A stretch of 64,000 nt of DNA from contig VWZX01010038.1 in the NCBI GenBank assembly GCA_013399015.1, positions 124,001 to 188,000 on the forward strand. The letters run 5' to 3'. How positions within the stretch are numbered: the first letter of the stretch is position 1; each line of letters begins with the position of its first letter. A program made the translations under genes and the position numbers. Of the stretch, positions 39,301-49,350 are shown one piece after another. The notes under the pieces were generated by a model. It was not told the origin of the DNA, searched no databases, and saw only the letters and a list, made by a program, of their open reading frames with translations. This DNA is from Galbula dea (lineage: Eukaryota > Chordata > Aves > Piciformes > Galbulidae).

Positions 39301-40409
39301 TTGTTATTGGCATATTCCTACAATAGGGACTACCTGATGGTCATTATATGTGAAATGAACTTAGTTTTTGTTTTCAACTCTCTCCTGCTCCCAACAAGAG
39401 AGTTATGTCAGTAGGGATCCTTCTTATCTTGCTTTTAACAGAAGACAGTGGAGTACAGAGGAGTCTATAATTGATTTTTGCACCCTTTTACATTTTTATG
39501 CAGAGTTTTATGGTGGCTGTATTGCAAAAACAGGATTAAAAAAAGTAGGAAATTAAAGAAGGATACATAATTCTGCTAATTTTCTGCATTCAGTATCTAT
39601 ATGAAAATGCACTTAGTAAGTCAAACAGGTAGCCCAGGAAATTAAACTTCCCCTATTCTCATTGCAGCCTGATAGACATCAGTAAAATCAGTAAAATAAA
39701 GACTGACCAGAGGATCCTTCCTTCCGAGTTCTTAGCTAAAAATATGCACTGTTGTCCTTAGCTTGCCAATGGATGACCAAATATTGGCCGAGTAGTTCAA
39801 GAGAGGCAGGTGAGCTCTGCGCAGCTCAGTGCCACGCTCAGGCTCCATGTGAACTGGTATCCATATGGTACATGTGGTGACACAGAGCCTAACTGATCAT
39901 TGCAATGTAGCACTGGTTTGGTCAGAGTGCACTGTGGTCATAAGGCTCAAGATTAGGTATGGATGCAGCATCCCGGTGCCACCTTGTACTAAATGCTTTG
40001 AAATGCAAGCAATGAAGTGAAACTGTGGTATCTGCCAAAGTGATATCTAGATTTCTCAGTGTAAAATCTTGGAGATAATACAAAATTGTCTGTAAGAATT
40101 TGTTTGGCCAAATCTGAGACTGGCTGAGAAACAGTAATGTTAAAGAGAATTCCTGTTTCCATAGTGAAGACTCCATCCCTAGATGGTGCCAAGAACATGA
40201 AAGCTGGCAGCTCTGACAGCCTTTCTGCAGCTTGTGTGCCCAGGGCACCTGACCTTTACTTGAACCTACAGAACTACTCCAATGAGAAATTTTCTTCAAT
40301 AGAGAGCTGAATTATTATTTCCTGACATGTAGTTAAGTAGGTATAACAGCAACTAGCTCCTGTAATGTGTATTTATAGTGTATACATTGTTATACTGTGC
40401 TGTTGTTTA
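33329..40409. other. intronic or intergenic DNA without recognised genes
   Basis: About 7 kb with poly(A)/poly(T) runs (33390, 34338, 36016), an ATTTT-rich tract at 34980-35030, and chance frames up to about 86 codons. No repeat family, splice-bounded exon or RNA gene was recognised. Confidence 0.45.
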
Positions 40410-40465
40410 TAAAGTACATTGAGATCCATAGCTGAAAGGTGCTGTATAAATGCAAGAAATAATTA
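40410..40465 (+). repeat. tail of an ancient L2/SINE-type retroposon
   Basis: TATAAAGTACATTGAGATCC, then 'tgaaaggtgctgtataaatgcaag' and 'aataattattg', follows the tail 'aaagcgctttgagatcc...gaaaggcgctatataaatg', then (ATT)n. From memory that tail is shared by ancient vertebrate SINEs and their L2-type LINE partners. Only the 3' end is recognisable. Confidence 0.55.
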
Positions 40466-41122
40466 TTGTTACATATATAAAAGAATAAGGACTTCCTGCC
40501 AGTAGCCTTTTGTCAAGAAGGAATCTAATTTCTTTATATTAATCTTACTGTAGTCTTTCTTGAGACTGAATGTGCAGTATTTAAAGTTGTTTTAAACAAC
40601 AGGGAGACTCACTCTGCAGTCTATTAAAACCAAAAGGATGTGCCTCCTACCTTCTCTTTGCTGGATGCTTAACTATGCATACATAAAGAATGAATCTCTT
40701 TCAGGGTCTCAGGTGACTTCTGGTTTTCTCTGAATGAGAAGAGATAACTTTTGCCTCTCTATTTAAGGAGTTCCATTTGCACATTCAGTTTGTCTCAGGA
40801 TGCACTTACTTAATATTTTTTATCCTTAGTTTAGAGTTACCAGTCATATTTGTGAAGAATGTTTTTCACATGTCAAAGCATGATAACCAAACTTACAATA
40901 CGTTACAGTTTCTGAATAGCAACAACTGCATTTGTGTTAAAGCAGACAGGATTACAGTCCCAACATCCTAAATGTATACTATTAATTCAGATGCTCATGT
41001 AAAATAATGTGGTTTCAGGAAGGTGCATTCAGTCCTCCAGAAGAAGAAAAATATATTTTTCTAATGTACTGATAAATGGAGGTTTAGAATTGCTTGTACT
41101 CAGCCATGGCTCAGTAATTTAC
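40466..41122. other. non-coding stretch, nothing recognised
   Basis: AT-rich sequence with no recognised feature between the ancient retroposon tail and the antisense CR1. Confidence 0.5.
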
Positions 41123-41547
41123 TCACAGAATTTTAGGAGTTGGAAGGGACCTCAAAAGACCATCTAGTCCAACCCCCCTGTCACAGCAGTATTCCCCAAA
41201 CCAGGACACACAGAAGCACATCCAGACAGATTTTGAATATCTCCAGAAAGGGAGGGTCCCCAACCTCTCTGGGCAGTCCGTGCCAGTGCTCTGGCACCCT
41301 TACAGTGAAAAGTTTTTTCTTGTATTCACACGGAACCTCCTGTGCTTCAACTTACAGCGATTGCTCCTTATCCTCTCACTGGGCTCCACTGAGCAGAGGC
41401 TGACCCCATCCCACTGACACCCAACCTTCACATATTTAAACGCACAAATGAGGTCACCCCCTAGTCTCCTCTTATCCAAGCTAGAGAGACCCAGCTCCCT
41501 CAGCCTTTCCTCATAAGGAAGATGTTCCACCCCCTTCATCATCATGC
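41123..41547 (-). mobile_element. CR1 LINE fragment, antisense: ORF2 end plus 3' UTR
   Basis: On the minus strand, the frame starting near 41545 gives the CR1 ORF2 C-terminal motifs MMKGVEHLPYEERLRELGLS, LDKRRLGGDLICAFKYVKVG and SNRCKLKHRRF. The CR1 3' UTR follows, and the element ends at 41123 with TCACAGAATTTTAGGAGTTG (the antisense tail). It is 5'-truncated at about 425 bp. The frame is relatively well kept, suggesting moderate age. Confidence 0.95.
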
Positions 41548-44394
41548 TTTAATCAAAATTAATTTAGGTGAAATAAGTATTTTTTTAAACTTAGGATATA
41601 TGTCAGCAATAGCATAGTTTCTGTCAATACATCCTTTTCTGTCTTATAAGATACAGAAACAGCACTGCATTAGTGTCTTTCAAAGTATTTAACATATTAA
41701 CAGCAATAGTGAGATTAGAAGCCATTACAGCTCATTTGAGCGGTTTACCATTGGGCAGATAGTTGGCAATTATTGCACTTGGAAGAATTAAATGTATTAT
41801 TTGATTGGAAATGCTATTTCTTCAGTGAATTCCTCTTTCAAATCAATTGTAACATATGTCCACATTTTTCCTAATATGAATTTCCTGAAATGGTTTCCCT
41901 TGTGCATTTGAATGCTAAGTGTTAAAATCCAGCAGGAAAGACCTGTAGGTAACCTTTCATGCTAAAAGTGAAAGGGTTGTTGTAGCCTTTAAAAGGCTTT
42001 TGTGATTGTGGGCCTCCTGAGAAGCTGCAGTTATCTTCAGACTGGATCAACAGTTGCAGGTATGAATCATCACTTGTGCTGTGTCACTTTTTAATATTTT
42101 TAATAGTGATGTCTGCCTTTTATGTAGGTTGAACCTGAAAACATGTGTTTGTGCATGCACCACATCTGGTTTTATGATGCGTTCTGTCCTTTTCCCACCT
42201 GTTCAGGAGTGAAAATCACCAATATCTGTTATCTGTCTCAATTCCAAGTCCTTTTCATATTTATAAGACTGATAACAAAATTGATGCAGGTAGCCTAACT
42301 GCCCAATAAATAGTTTCTGCATCTGTTATACGAGCTTCAGCCTCTGATATCATGTGGGGCTCTGAGTAGACATTTGCATTTGGTTATCCTAGTGTTTGTA
42401 CGTGGCAAGTTTTCAGTTTCTGTGGAGAGGTGGTCAAATGTCAACCTGTGATCTAGATTTAAATGGCAAATCAATGCTTTCTGCATTTTTTCAAAGATTA
42501 CATTTCTGATAGCCTGCTTTATTCTTTCTAGAAATCTTTGAGTTCTTGCTTTTCTCTCATTTTTTTGAGAAGGGTCTGTGCAGCTTCGAGGTCTGAATGG
42601 CATTATCTAGTTCCTGAATGGTCAGGTAGTGCAGGTTGCTGGTGGGTTGCTTTGTGTCTGATCGATGTTAATAGGAGAGAAAGGTGTAAAAGGGAAAGGG
42701 CAGAGTCCAGCTGGATCCTGAAAAATTCTTAGGTTAATATGCTGAAGGTGAACTGCTCTGGATACTTATAGTTTACATGGCCTTAAAGGGAAACTCTGCT
42801 GTTCTGTGGAGAAGCAAGCCATTGAGGGTTACATGCAGAAATACACCTACAGTAGTGCATAGAAACATGTAGAAACCACACCTGCATAAGGAATTCCCTG
42901 CACTGCAAACTGTGAATTTTTGGGAGAATGCTAAGGGGAAGTATGATTCCACAATTGTTCCTGGTTTACACTCATTATCAGAGACAGATTATGGATCTCA
43001 GCAGAACTTCTTGTTTGCTCTCATTTGGCACAGCTGTTATTATAGAATATGAATAATAACAAAAATCCAATTTAATTTACTGATTTATTGTACTTGCTGT
43101 TACTTGCTGTAGCTGGTATAATAACTACTGTCTGGTTACTGTCTTCATTTATTTAAAAAAATAGAAAAGAAAATGGGGTGTAATTGCAGAGGTGTTAGTC
43201 TGAGCTCTGATGTCTCTAAAAGCATTGCAAGAAGGCAAAGATATTTTTAGCAGAAAGTTTTTTAAGTGAAAAACCCTTTTTTTCTAAAAAGTTTTAGAAA
43301 GCTTTTTAGACTAAAAGTCTAAATCATAAATGTTGTTTTGAAATTGTGAGTTCTATTGTTTGTAGGAAAATTATCTGGCTGGTAGCAATTATCTTAGCAC
43401 TGATTGTGAGAATATGGCAGACAGAGACACATGAGGAGATATGGTAGGTGGAGAGAGATGTTACATGCTTGGAGAGAGATTGTAAGAACAGAAAAAACCT
43501 ATAAAAATAGGAAATCTAGCTTACTAAAATAACTTCCCATTTGCACGGGGATCCAATAAGCATTTACATTCTAATATTCATGTAGTCATATCTGTTGTAA
43601 CAGACTGCTGTTATACTTTCTGGTCTAATCACTCTATGAACAGTTAAAAATCAATGTTAGTATTTTAGCTTGAAAATTTCAGTGCTTGTTCAAAGTCTAA
43701 TTCTTCTATATTATTTCAACAAAATAATTCCCCTTTGGAAACATAAATACTAATCTTCACTTTATTGTTTGAAGGAAGAGAATTTTGTTATTTATTAACT
43801 TAAGAATAAGAGCTACTTCTGAAGTGTGTCCACTTTCCATTATCTAATACTTGAGTATATTCAAATCCTTCTAGTAGGTTCTTATCTGTAGGAAGGACCC
43901 AAAAATGGTATTCAGTATAATTCATTCAGAAAGCTTACAATGCAGTGGGAGTCTAATCATAGGAAGTGCATCTCTGTTTCTTACACAACTCTTATTATCC
44001 CTTGTTTCTTATGCAAAACATTTCCTGTTGCAAAAATGAGGGACAACAGCCATTGTAAAAGAAAATGAATGAAACCTATGAAACCTAAGTAGATTAGCAA
44101 ACCTGTTTCAGAGTGTTTATGGATTACTTTTCAAATCAGTGAATCATGCTATACGTATTTTATTGTCTTAAGAAGTGAAATAATAACTGGGAAGTATTCC
44201 ATCCAATGTGCAGTTGAGAGAAAAACCTACAATAAAGCAGGGTATCTTTGTATTAAAAGTAAGAAATAGCCATTTTTGCCTTCTCTTGGAGCTTAAGTAT
44301 AAGGGAAAATGCTTTGATAGCGTCCCTAAAATGCTGGAAAAGGTGAATATAATTTTTACAAGTGTATAAATACTAAATAATCACAGGTGGTCTG
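41548..44394. other. non-coding stretch, nothing recognised
   Basis: About 2.8 kb of AT-rich DNA. A small hairpin-forming sequence, CTAAAAAG...CTTTTTAG, lies near 43286-43310. No gene or repeat family was recognised. Confidence 0.45.
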
Positions 44395-44443
44395 CAGCCT
44401 TCCTGGAGCCTGAATTAGGGATATCACTAGGGAACTTCCCAAT

Positions 44444-44851
44444 ATGGTGCGGTCATCAGACTTTTATCCATTACTGATCTTTCAGACAGGTGGAGAGGAA
44501 GCTGCATCCTGTAGTCTGAGGGTAATTAAGAGAGATTTCAAGGCCTTGGGACGGTTGGTAAAAGGGTCTGGGGCCCAAGTTATTTTCTCTTCCCTACTTC
44601 CAGTACCTGACCATGATATGGAATGGAGTAGAAGAATTCAGTCCTGGCTCGGAGACTGGTGCTACAGGCAGGGCTTTGGGTTCCTTGATAATGGCTGGTT
44701 TTACAAGATACTACTCCAGATGATAAGAGGTGGGAAAGGCTTATCTTTCAGGGGAAAAAGGATTCTAGGACAAGAACTAGCAGGGCTCATCCATAGAGCT
44801 TTAAACTATATTCGAAGGGGGTTGGGGTTGTTACCAGGTCTGCACCAGTAA
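44444..44851 (+). pseudogene. CR1 ORF1 remnant, esterase (SGNH-like) C-terminal region
   Basis: An open frame of 135 codons ending in TAA. CR1 ORF1 proteins of birds and reptiles carry a C-terminal SGNH-hydrolase-like esterase domain. Here the block AQVIFSSLLPVPDHDMEW, the block WCYRQGFGFLDNGWFY and the end GKRILGQELAGLIHRALNYI are recognisable. The conserved DGIHL-type motif that supplies the Asp and His near the C terminus reads GKGLS (about 44738-44752), so both residues are lost and the protein would be catalytically dead. The ATG at 44444 is only the first in frame; the N-terminal half of ORF1 is missing. Confidence 0.75.
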
Positions 44852-44929
44852 GGCAATGTTCCAGTGCTAGTACTAATTACCAGAAGGCCTCCCACTGCCC
44901 TAGGGTAGAACTGGCATGCTCAGGTCGCT

Positions 44930-45613
44930 CCCTGAAATGCCTGTATACCAATGCATGCAGCATGGGGAATAAACAGGAGGAGTTAGAAATCCATGTGAGG
45001 TCAAGGGGTTATGATCTGTGGCAATTACGGAGACATGGTGGGACAGGTCACATGATTGGAACATGGTCGCAGACAGTAGCCTTGCAATCACAGGCCCTGG
45101 TTCTTATGGGGGATTTTTACTACCCAGATATTTGCTGGAAGGCCTACTCAGCCAGCCATTCACAGTCCAGGAGGTTCCTCCAGTGCTTCGATGATAACTT
45201 CTTGATGCAAATGGTGGATGAGCCCACTAGGAGGGGAGTGCTGCTGGACCTGTACTCACTAACAAGGAAGGTCTGGTTGAAAAGGTAGAGATTGAGGGCA
45301 ACCTTGGCTGCAGTGATCATGAGGTGGTAGGGTTCAGGATCTTGTGTGATAGGAACAGAATACCTAGTCGGGTCACAACCCTAGACTTCAGTAGGGCCAA
45401 CTATGATCTTTTCAAGAAATCTCATGGGACAAAGTACTAGAAGACAAAGGGGCCCAGGAGAGTTGGTTAACATTCAAGGACCACTTCTTCCAAGCTCAAG
45501 ATCAGAGCATCCCAACATGTAGAAAATGAAGGAAGAGAGCCAGGAAACCCACATGGTTAAGTAGGGAACTGCTGGGCAAACTCAAGTGGAAGAAGAGAGT
45601 CTACAGATAATGG
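44930..45613 (+). pseudogene. CR1 ORF2 remnant: endonuclease with internal deletion, and linker
   Basis: Starts with LKCLYTNACSMGNKQEELE, the usual beginning of the CR1 APE-type endonuclease. The central part, carrying several catalytic residues, is deleted: the frame jumps from GYDLWQ to ALVLMGDFYYPDICWK (family MGDFNYPDICWK, near 45101-45140). RRFLQCFDDNFLMQMVDEPT and RRGVLLDLYS follow. A frameshift after 45285 then leads to the linker SRVTTLDFSRANYDLF, with stops at 45438 and after. The endonuclease cannot be active. The linker runs without a gap into the duplicated reverse-transcriptase block. Confidence 0.85.
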
Positions 45614-46408
45614 AAGGAGGGGCTGGTGACATGGGAAGAGTACAAGACTGTTGTCAGAGGTTGCAGGGAGGCAACTAGGAAAGCTAAGGCCTCCCTGGAA
45701 TTAAACTTTGTAAGGGAGGGCGGTCAAGAACAATAAGAAGGGCTTCTTCAAATACATTGCAGGAAAAACTAACACTAGAGGCAATGTAGGACCCCTGGTG
45801 AATGAGGTGGGTGCCTTGGTAACAGATGATACAAAGAAGGTAGAGTTACTGAATGCCTTCTTTGTCTCTGTCTATACTGTTAGAGACTGTCCTGAGGAGC
45901 CTCAAACCCCTGAGCCCCCAGATGAACTTAGGATAATGGAGGAGTTCTTCTTGGTTGATGAGGACTGGGTTAGGGAACAGTTAAGCCATCTGGATATCCA
46001 TAAATCCATAGGACCTGATGAGATGCACCAGTGGGTGTTGAGGGAGCTGGCAGAAGTCATTGCCAGTCCCCTCTCCATCATCTTTGGTAAGTCCTGGGGA
46101 ACAGGAGAGGTGCCTGGGGATTGGAGGAAGGCAAATGTCACTCCAGTCTTCAAAAAGGGCAAGGAGTTGGAGCCAGGTAACTATAGGCCAGTCAGCCTCA
46201 CCTCCATCCCTGGAAAGGTGAAGGAACACTTTATCCTCGATTCTGTCTCTAGGCATATCAAGGATAAGGGGATCATTGAGAGCAGTCAGCATGGGTTTAC
46301 CAAGGGGAAGTCATGTTTGACTAACCTGATAGCCTTTGATGAGGACATAACCAGGTGGATAAATGAGGGTAGGGCAGTGGATGTGGTTTATCTTGATTTC
46401 AGTAAAGC
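45614..46408 (+). repeat. 795-bp direct duplication, first copy
   Basis: Spans the end of the CR1 ORF2 linker and the first half of the reverse transcriptase. It contains MNEVGALVTDDTKKVELLNA from 45798, GPDEMHQWVLRELAEVIASP, NYRPVSLTSIPGKVKE, and TKGKSCLTNLIAFDEDITRW up to DFSKA. It is identical base for base, as far as I compared, to 46410-47204 at an offset of 796. Both copies share the frameshift at the GGTCAAGAACAATAA site (45721-45735 here) that separates linker from reverse transcriptase. It ends abruptly at the N. Confidence 0.95.
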
Positions 46409-46409
46409 N
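46409..46409. other. single N: unresolved assembly junction
   Basis: The only ambiguous base seen in the window. It sits exactly between the two identical 795-bp copies: the left side ends AGTAAAGC and the right side restarts AAGGAGGGGCTGG. That pattern is expected when two contigs with overlapping ends are abutted rather than merged. Confidence 0.95.
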
Positions 46410-47204
46410 AAGGAGGGGCTGGTGACATGGGAAGAGTACAAGACTGTTGTCAGAGGTTGCAGGGAGGCAACTAGGAAAGCTAAGGCCTCCCTGGAATTAA
46501 ACTTTGTAAGGGAGGGCGGTCAAGAACAATAAGAAGGGCTTCTTCAAATACATTGCAGGAAAAACTAACACTAGAGGCAATGTAGGACCCCTGGTGAATG
46601 AGGTGGGTGCCTTGGTAACAGATGATACAAAGAAGGTAGAGTTACTGAATGCCTTCTTTGTCTCTGTCTATACTGTTAGAGACTGTCCTGAGGAGCCTCA
46701 AACCCCTGAGCCCCCAGATGAACTTAGGATAATGGAGGAGTTCTTCTTGGTTGATGAGGACTGGGTTAGGGAACAGTTAAGCCATCTGGATATCCATAAA
46801 TCCATAGGACCTGATGAGATGCACCAGTGGGTGTTGAGGGAGCTGGCAGAAGTCATTGCCAGTCCCCTCTCCATCATCTTTGGTAAGTCCTGGGGAACAG
46901 GAGAGGTGCCTGGGGATTGGAGGAAGGCAAATGTCACTCCAGTCTTCAAAAAGGGCAAGGAGTTGGAGCCAGGTAACTATAGGCCAGTCAGCCTCACCTC
47001 CATCCCTGGAAAGGTGAAGGAACACTTTATCCTCGATTCTGTCTCTAGGCATATCAAGGATAAGGGGATCATTGAGAGCAGTCAGCATGGGTTTACCAAG
47101 GGGAAGTCATGTTTGACTAACCTGATAGCCTTTGATGAGGACATAACCAGGTGGATAAATGAGGGTAGGGCAGTGGATGTGGTTTATCTTGATTTCAGTA
47201 AAGC
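46410..47204 (+). repeat. 795-bp direct duplication, second copy
   Basis: Identical to 45614-46408. The reverse-transcriptase frame restarts at 46594 and, unlike the first copy, continues past the duplicated segment into KAFDTLPQHPFG, so motif A with its catalytic Asp (LDFSKAFDT) is complete here. A frameshift then follows (stop at 47236). In the next frame AKLSKCGLADWIVRWIVNSS carries on the CR1 similarity to about 47316. Confidence 0.95.
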
Positions 47205-47316
47205 ATTTGACACTCTCCCACAGCACCCTTTCGGCTAAACTGAGCAAGTGTGGTCTGGCTGATTGGATAGTGAGGTGGATTGTGAACTCATCGAAGGACA
47301 GAAGTCAGAGATGTTT

Positions 47317-48647
47317 ATTTACTTTTCCCTCTTACAAATTTACAAGTGAATGGATTGGTGTAGGCCATTTGAAAATATAACGATACTTCAGTTCTTCTGG
47401 ATTTTACTGGGTTTCAAATTATTTCTTGGTACTTCTTTACCCTTGCCTTCAGCTCCATCTTGGTATTTTAGTTTGCTTCCAGCTGTTTTCTACCCATAGT
47501 AAAATGTTTCCTGGCCGTGTGTTTCCTCTATTTCTGTCAAGTAGGGGTAGGAACTGGTGTTGAAAGGACAATATAGTGCTCTCTACCTCCTGGAAATTCC
47601 TTTCTACAATGAGCCATCCTTAAGGGCCAGCTGTGCTCAACCACACAGCTGTTTTACTGAAAAATAATAGCTTAAACCTGCTTGTGTCAAGGCTGGGAAT
47701 CAGACCCTGTAAATTTATGAAAGATGAATGCTATGGTAGACTCTGTGTATTTCTTTTAATATAAATAAGTTTATAGATAATAACATAAAAATTAGCTACT
47801 TTGTAGATAATAATCTTTGCATTTAGGTAGCTAATGTAACATTTATTACTATTATTTTATGTTTGTGTTCGAGTCAACCAGTGCAGTGACCAGCCTAACC
47901 TCCAGCAGGAAATGATACATTCCATTATTCCTTATAGTATAATAAAGCCCTGTATTTATGGCAAGCATGAGTTTTCTAGTCACAGTGACAGAATTCATGT
48001 CTTAGCATTGCATCAAGACTTTCCTTCCCTCCTCGTAATAGTTATCCCTGAAATTGTCTCATTCTTCTGTTGTCAGACCTGAACATATGGTATATTTGTC
48101 AGAGTTAGGAAGGAGGCTCTCAGTCACAGAGATTCTCTCCAGCCAGATGTGACAGAAAAGACACAAAGTTCATAAGAAGTTTCCTTTTCTTAAGAAGCTC
48201 TAGTGAATTCCAATTCCAACCTACTAATTTCACATGATTGTGGCTGACACTCAAATATTGTAATCATATCTAATTATTCTATGATTTTACATATTACTTT
48301 TATGAGAAATGTTCACCTAAGTGCATTTTACATAGTGTCATTTCCTTCTGGAGTGCAGGTGTTGCCTTATGTCAAGAAACTGATGTTCTCTGAAAAGAAA
48401 TTTTCACATATGGTCTCTGAATTTCTGCACATTGACCATGCACAAATCAAGTGGGCAAGTAGATAATTAAGATAGTACTATGTGACCTTTATGGTTAAAC
48501 GTAGGCTACACCCTGAGCAAAAGTAATTAAATGGAGGAAAGTAGGTTGTGCAGTTACAGCAAATTGGTCTTTCATTTGTCCAATGTTCTAGACAGAAGTG
48601 TTTGGCTGTGATTGAGTTTGGATTGCTGTGTTTCTTCTAAATTGAAG
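47317..48647. other. non-coding stretch, nothing recognised
   Basis: About 1.3 kb of AT-rich sequence between two CR1 elements. No gene or repeat family was recognised. Confidence 0.5.
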
Positions 48648-49350
48648 TCATAGAACGTCCTGAGTCTGAAGGGACCCACAAGGATCATTGGGTCCAATTC
48701 TTATCTATGCACAGGACAACCTCAAAAATCACACCATGTGCCTAAGAGCATTTTCCCGTTGCTTCTTGAATTCTGTCAGTCTTGGCGCTGTGAATGCGTC
48801 TCTGGGGAGCTTGTTCCAATGTTCCATCACCCTCTGGGTGAAGAATCTATTCCTAATATCCAACTTAAACCTCTCCCGGCACAACTTCATGTCATTGCCT
48901 CAGGTCTATCACTGATCACCAGAGAGAAGAGATCAGCTCCTGCCCTTCCACTTCCCTTTCTGAGGAAGCTGTAGACCATGATGAGGTTTCCCTTTAGTCT
49001 CCTCTTCTCTAGGCTAAACAAACCAAGTGATCCCAGCCATTCCTCATATGACCTCCGCTCTAGACCCTTCATCATTTTTGTGGCTCTTCTTTGGAGGATC
49101 TCCAACAGTTTCATATATTTCTTACATTGTGGTGCCCCAGATTGCACACAGTGCTCAGGTGAGGTCACACCAGCACAGAGTAGAGTGTGACTATCACCTC
49201 TCTTGAGCGGCTAACAATGCAGTGCTTGCTGCACCCCAGGACACAGTTGGCCTTTTTGGCTGCTAGGGCACATTGCTGGTTTATGTTCAACTTGCCATCA
49301 ACCAGAACCCTCAGATCCCTTTCTGTGAGACCACTCTCCAGCCTCAAATG
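48648..49350 (-). mobile_element. CR1 LINE fragment, antisense: ORF2 C-terminal end plus 3' UTR
   Basis: On the minus strand from about 49350: ESGLTERDLRVLVDGKLN, QQCALAAKKANCVLGC and SRSREVIVTLYSVLV. After a frameshift near 49165 come LEILQRRATKMMKGLERRSY and SLGLFSLEKRRLKGNLIMVY. The 3' UTR then ends at 48648 with the antisense tail TCATAGAACGTCCTGAGTCT. The 5' part of the element is absent. The subfamily differs from the 27.9-kb copy (LPSRREK-type variants replaced, lower identity). Confidence 0.93.

Larger units (their letters stand above)
44395..47316 (+). mobile_element. large CR1 LINE copy, degenerate, containing a duplicated block
   Basis: The longest CR1 in the window. In order it carries the end of ORF1 (esterase-like part), a shrunken ORF2 endonuclease, the ORF2 linker, and the reverse transcriptase up to just past motif A (KAFDT at 47200-47214). 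It stops near 47316 at RWIVNSSKDRSQR, before the YADD catalytic block and the 3' UTR. Losing the 3' end is unusual for a LINE and suggests a later deletion. Several frameshifts and stops interrupt it. Residues 45614-46408 and 46410-47204 are identical copies around an N at 46409, probably an assembly error (see separate entries). The true element would then be about 2.1 kb here. Confidence 0.95.

Noticed and set aside
39922..40299. 125-codon minus-strand frame
   Set aside because: No recognisable family and no exon boundaries.
43286..43310. Small hairpin CTAAAAAG...CTTTTTAG
   Set aside because: AT-rich short hairpin of a kind expected by chance; no RNA gene features around it.
45902..47088. 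Minus-strand frames of 86 and 103 codons appearing twice
   Set aside because: Antisense shadows of the CR1 reverse transcriptase. They repeat only because the segment is duplicated around the N.
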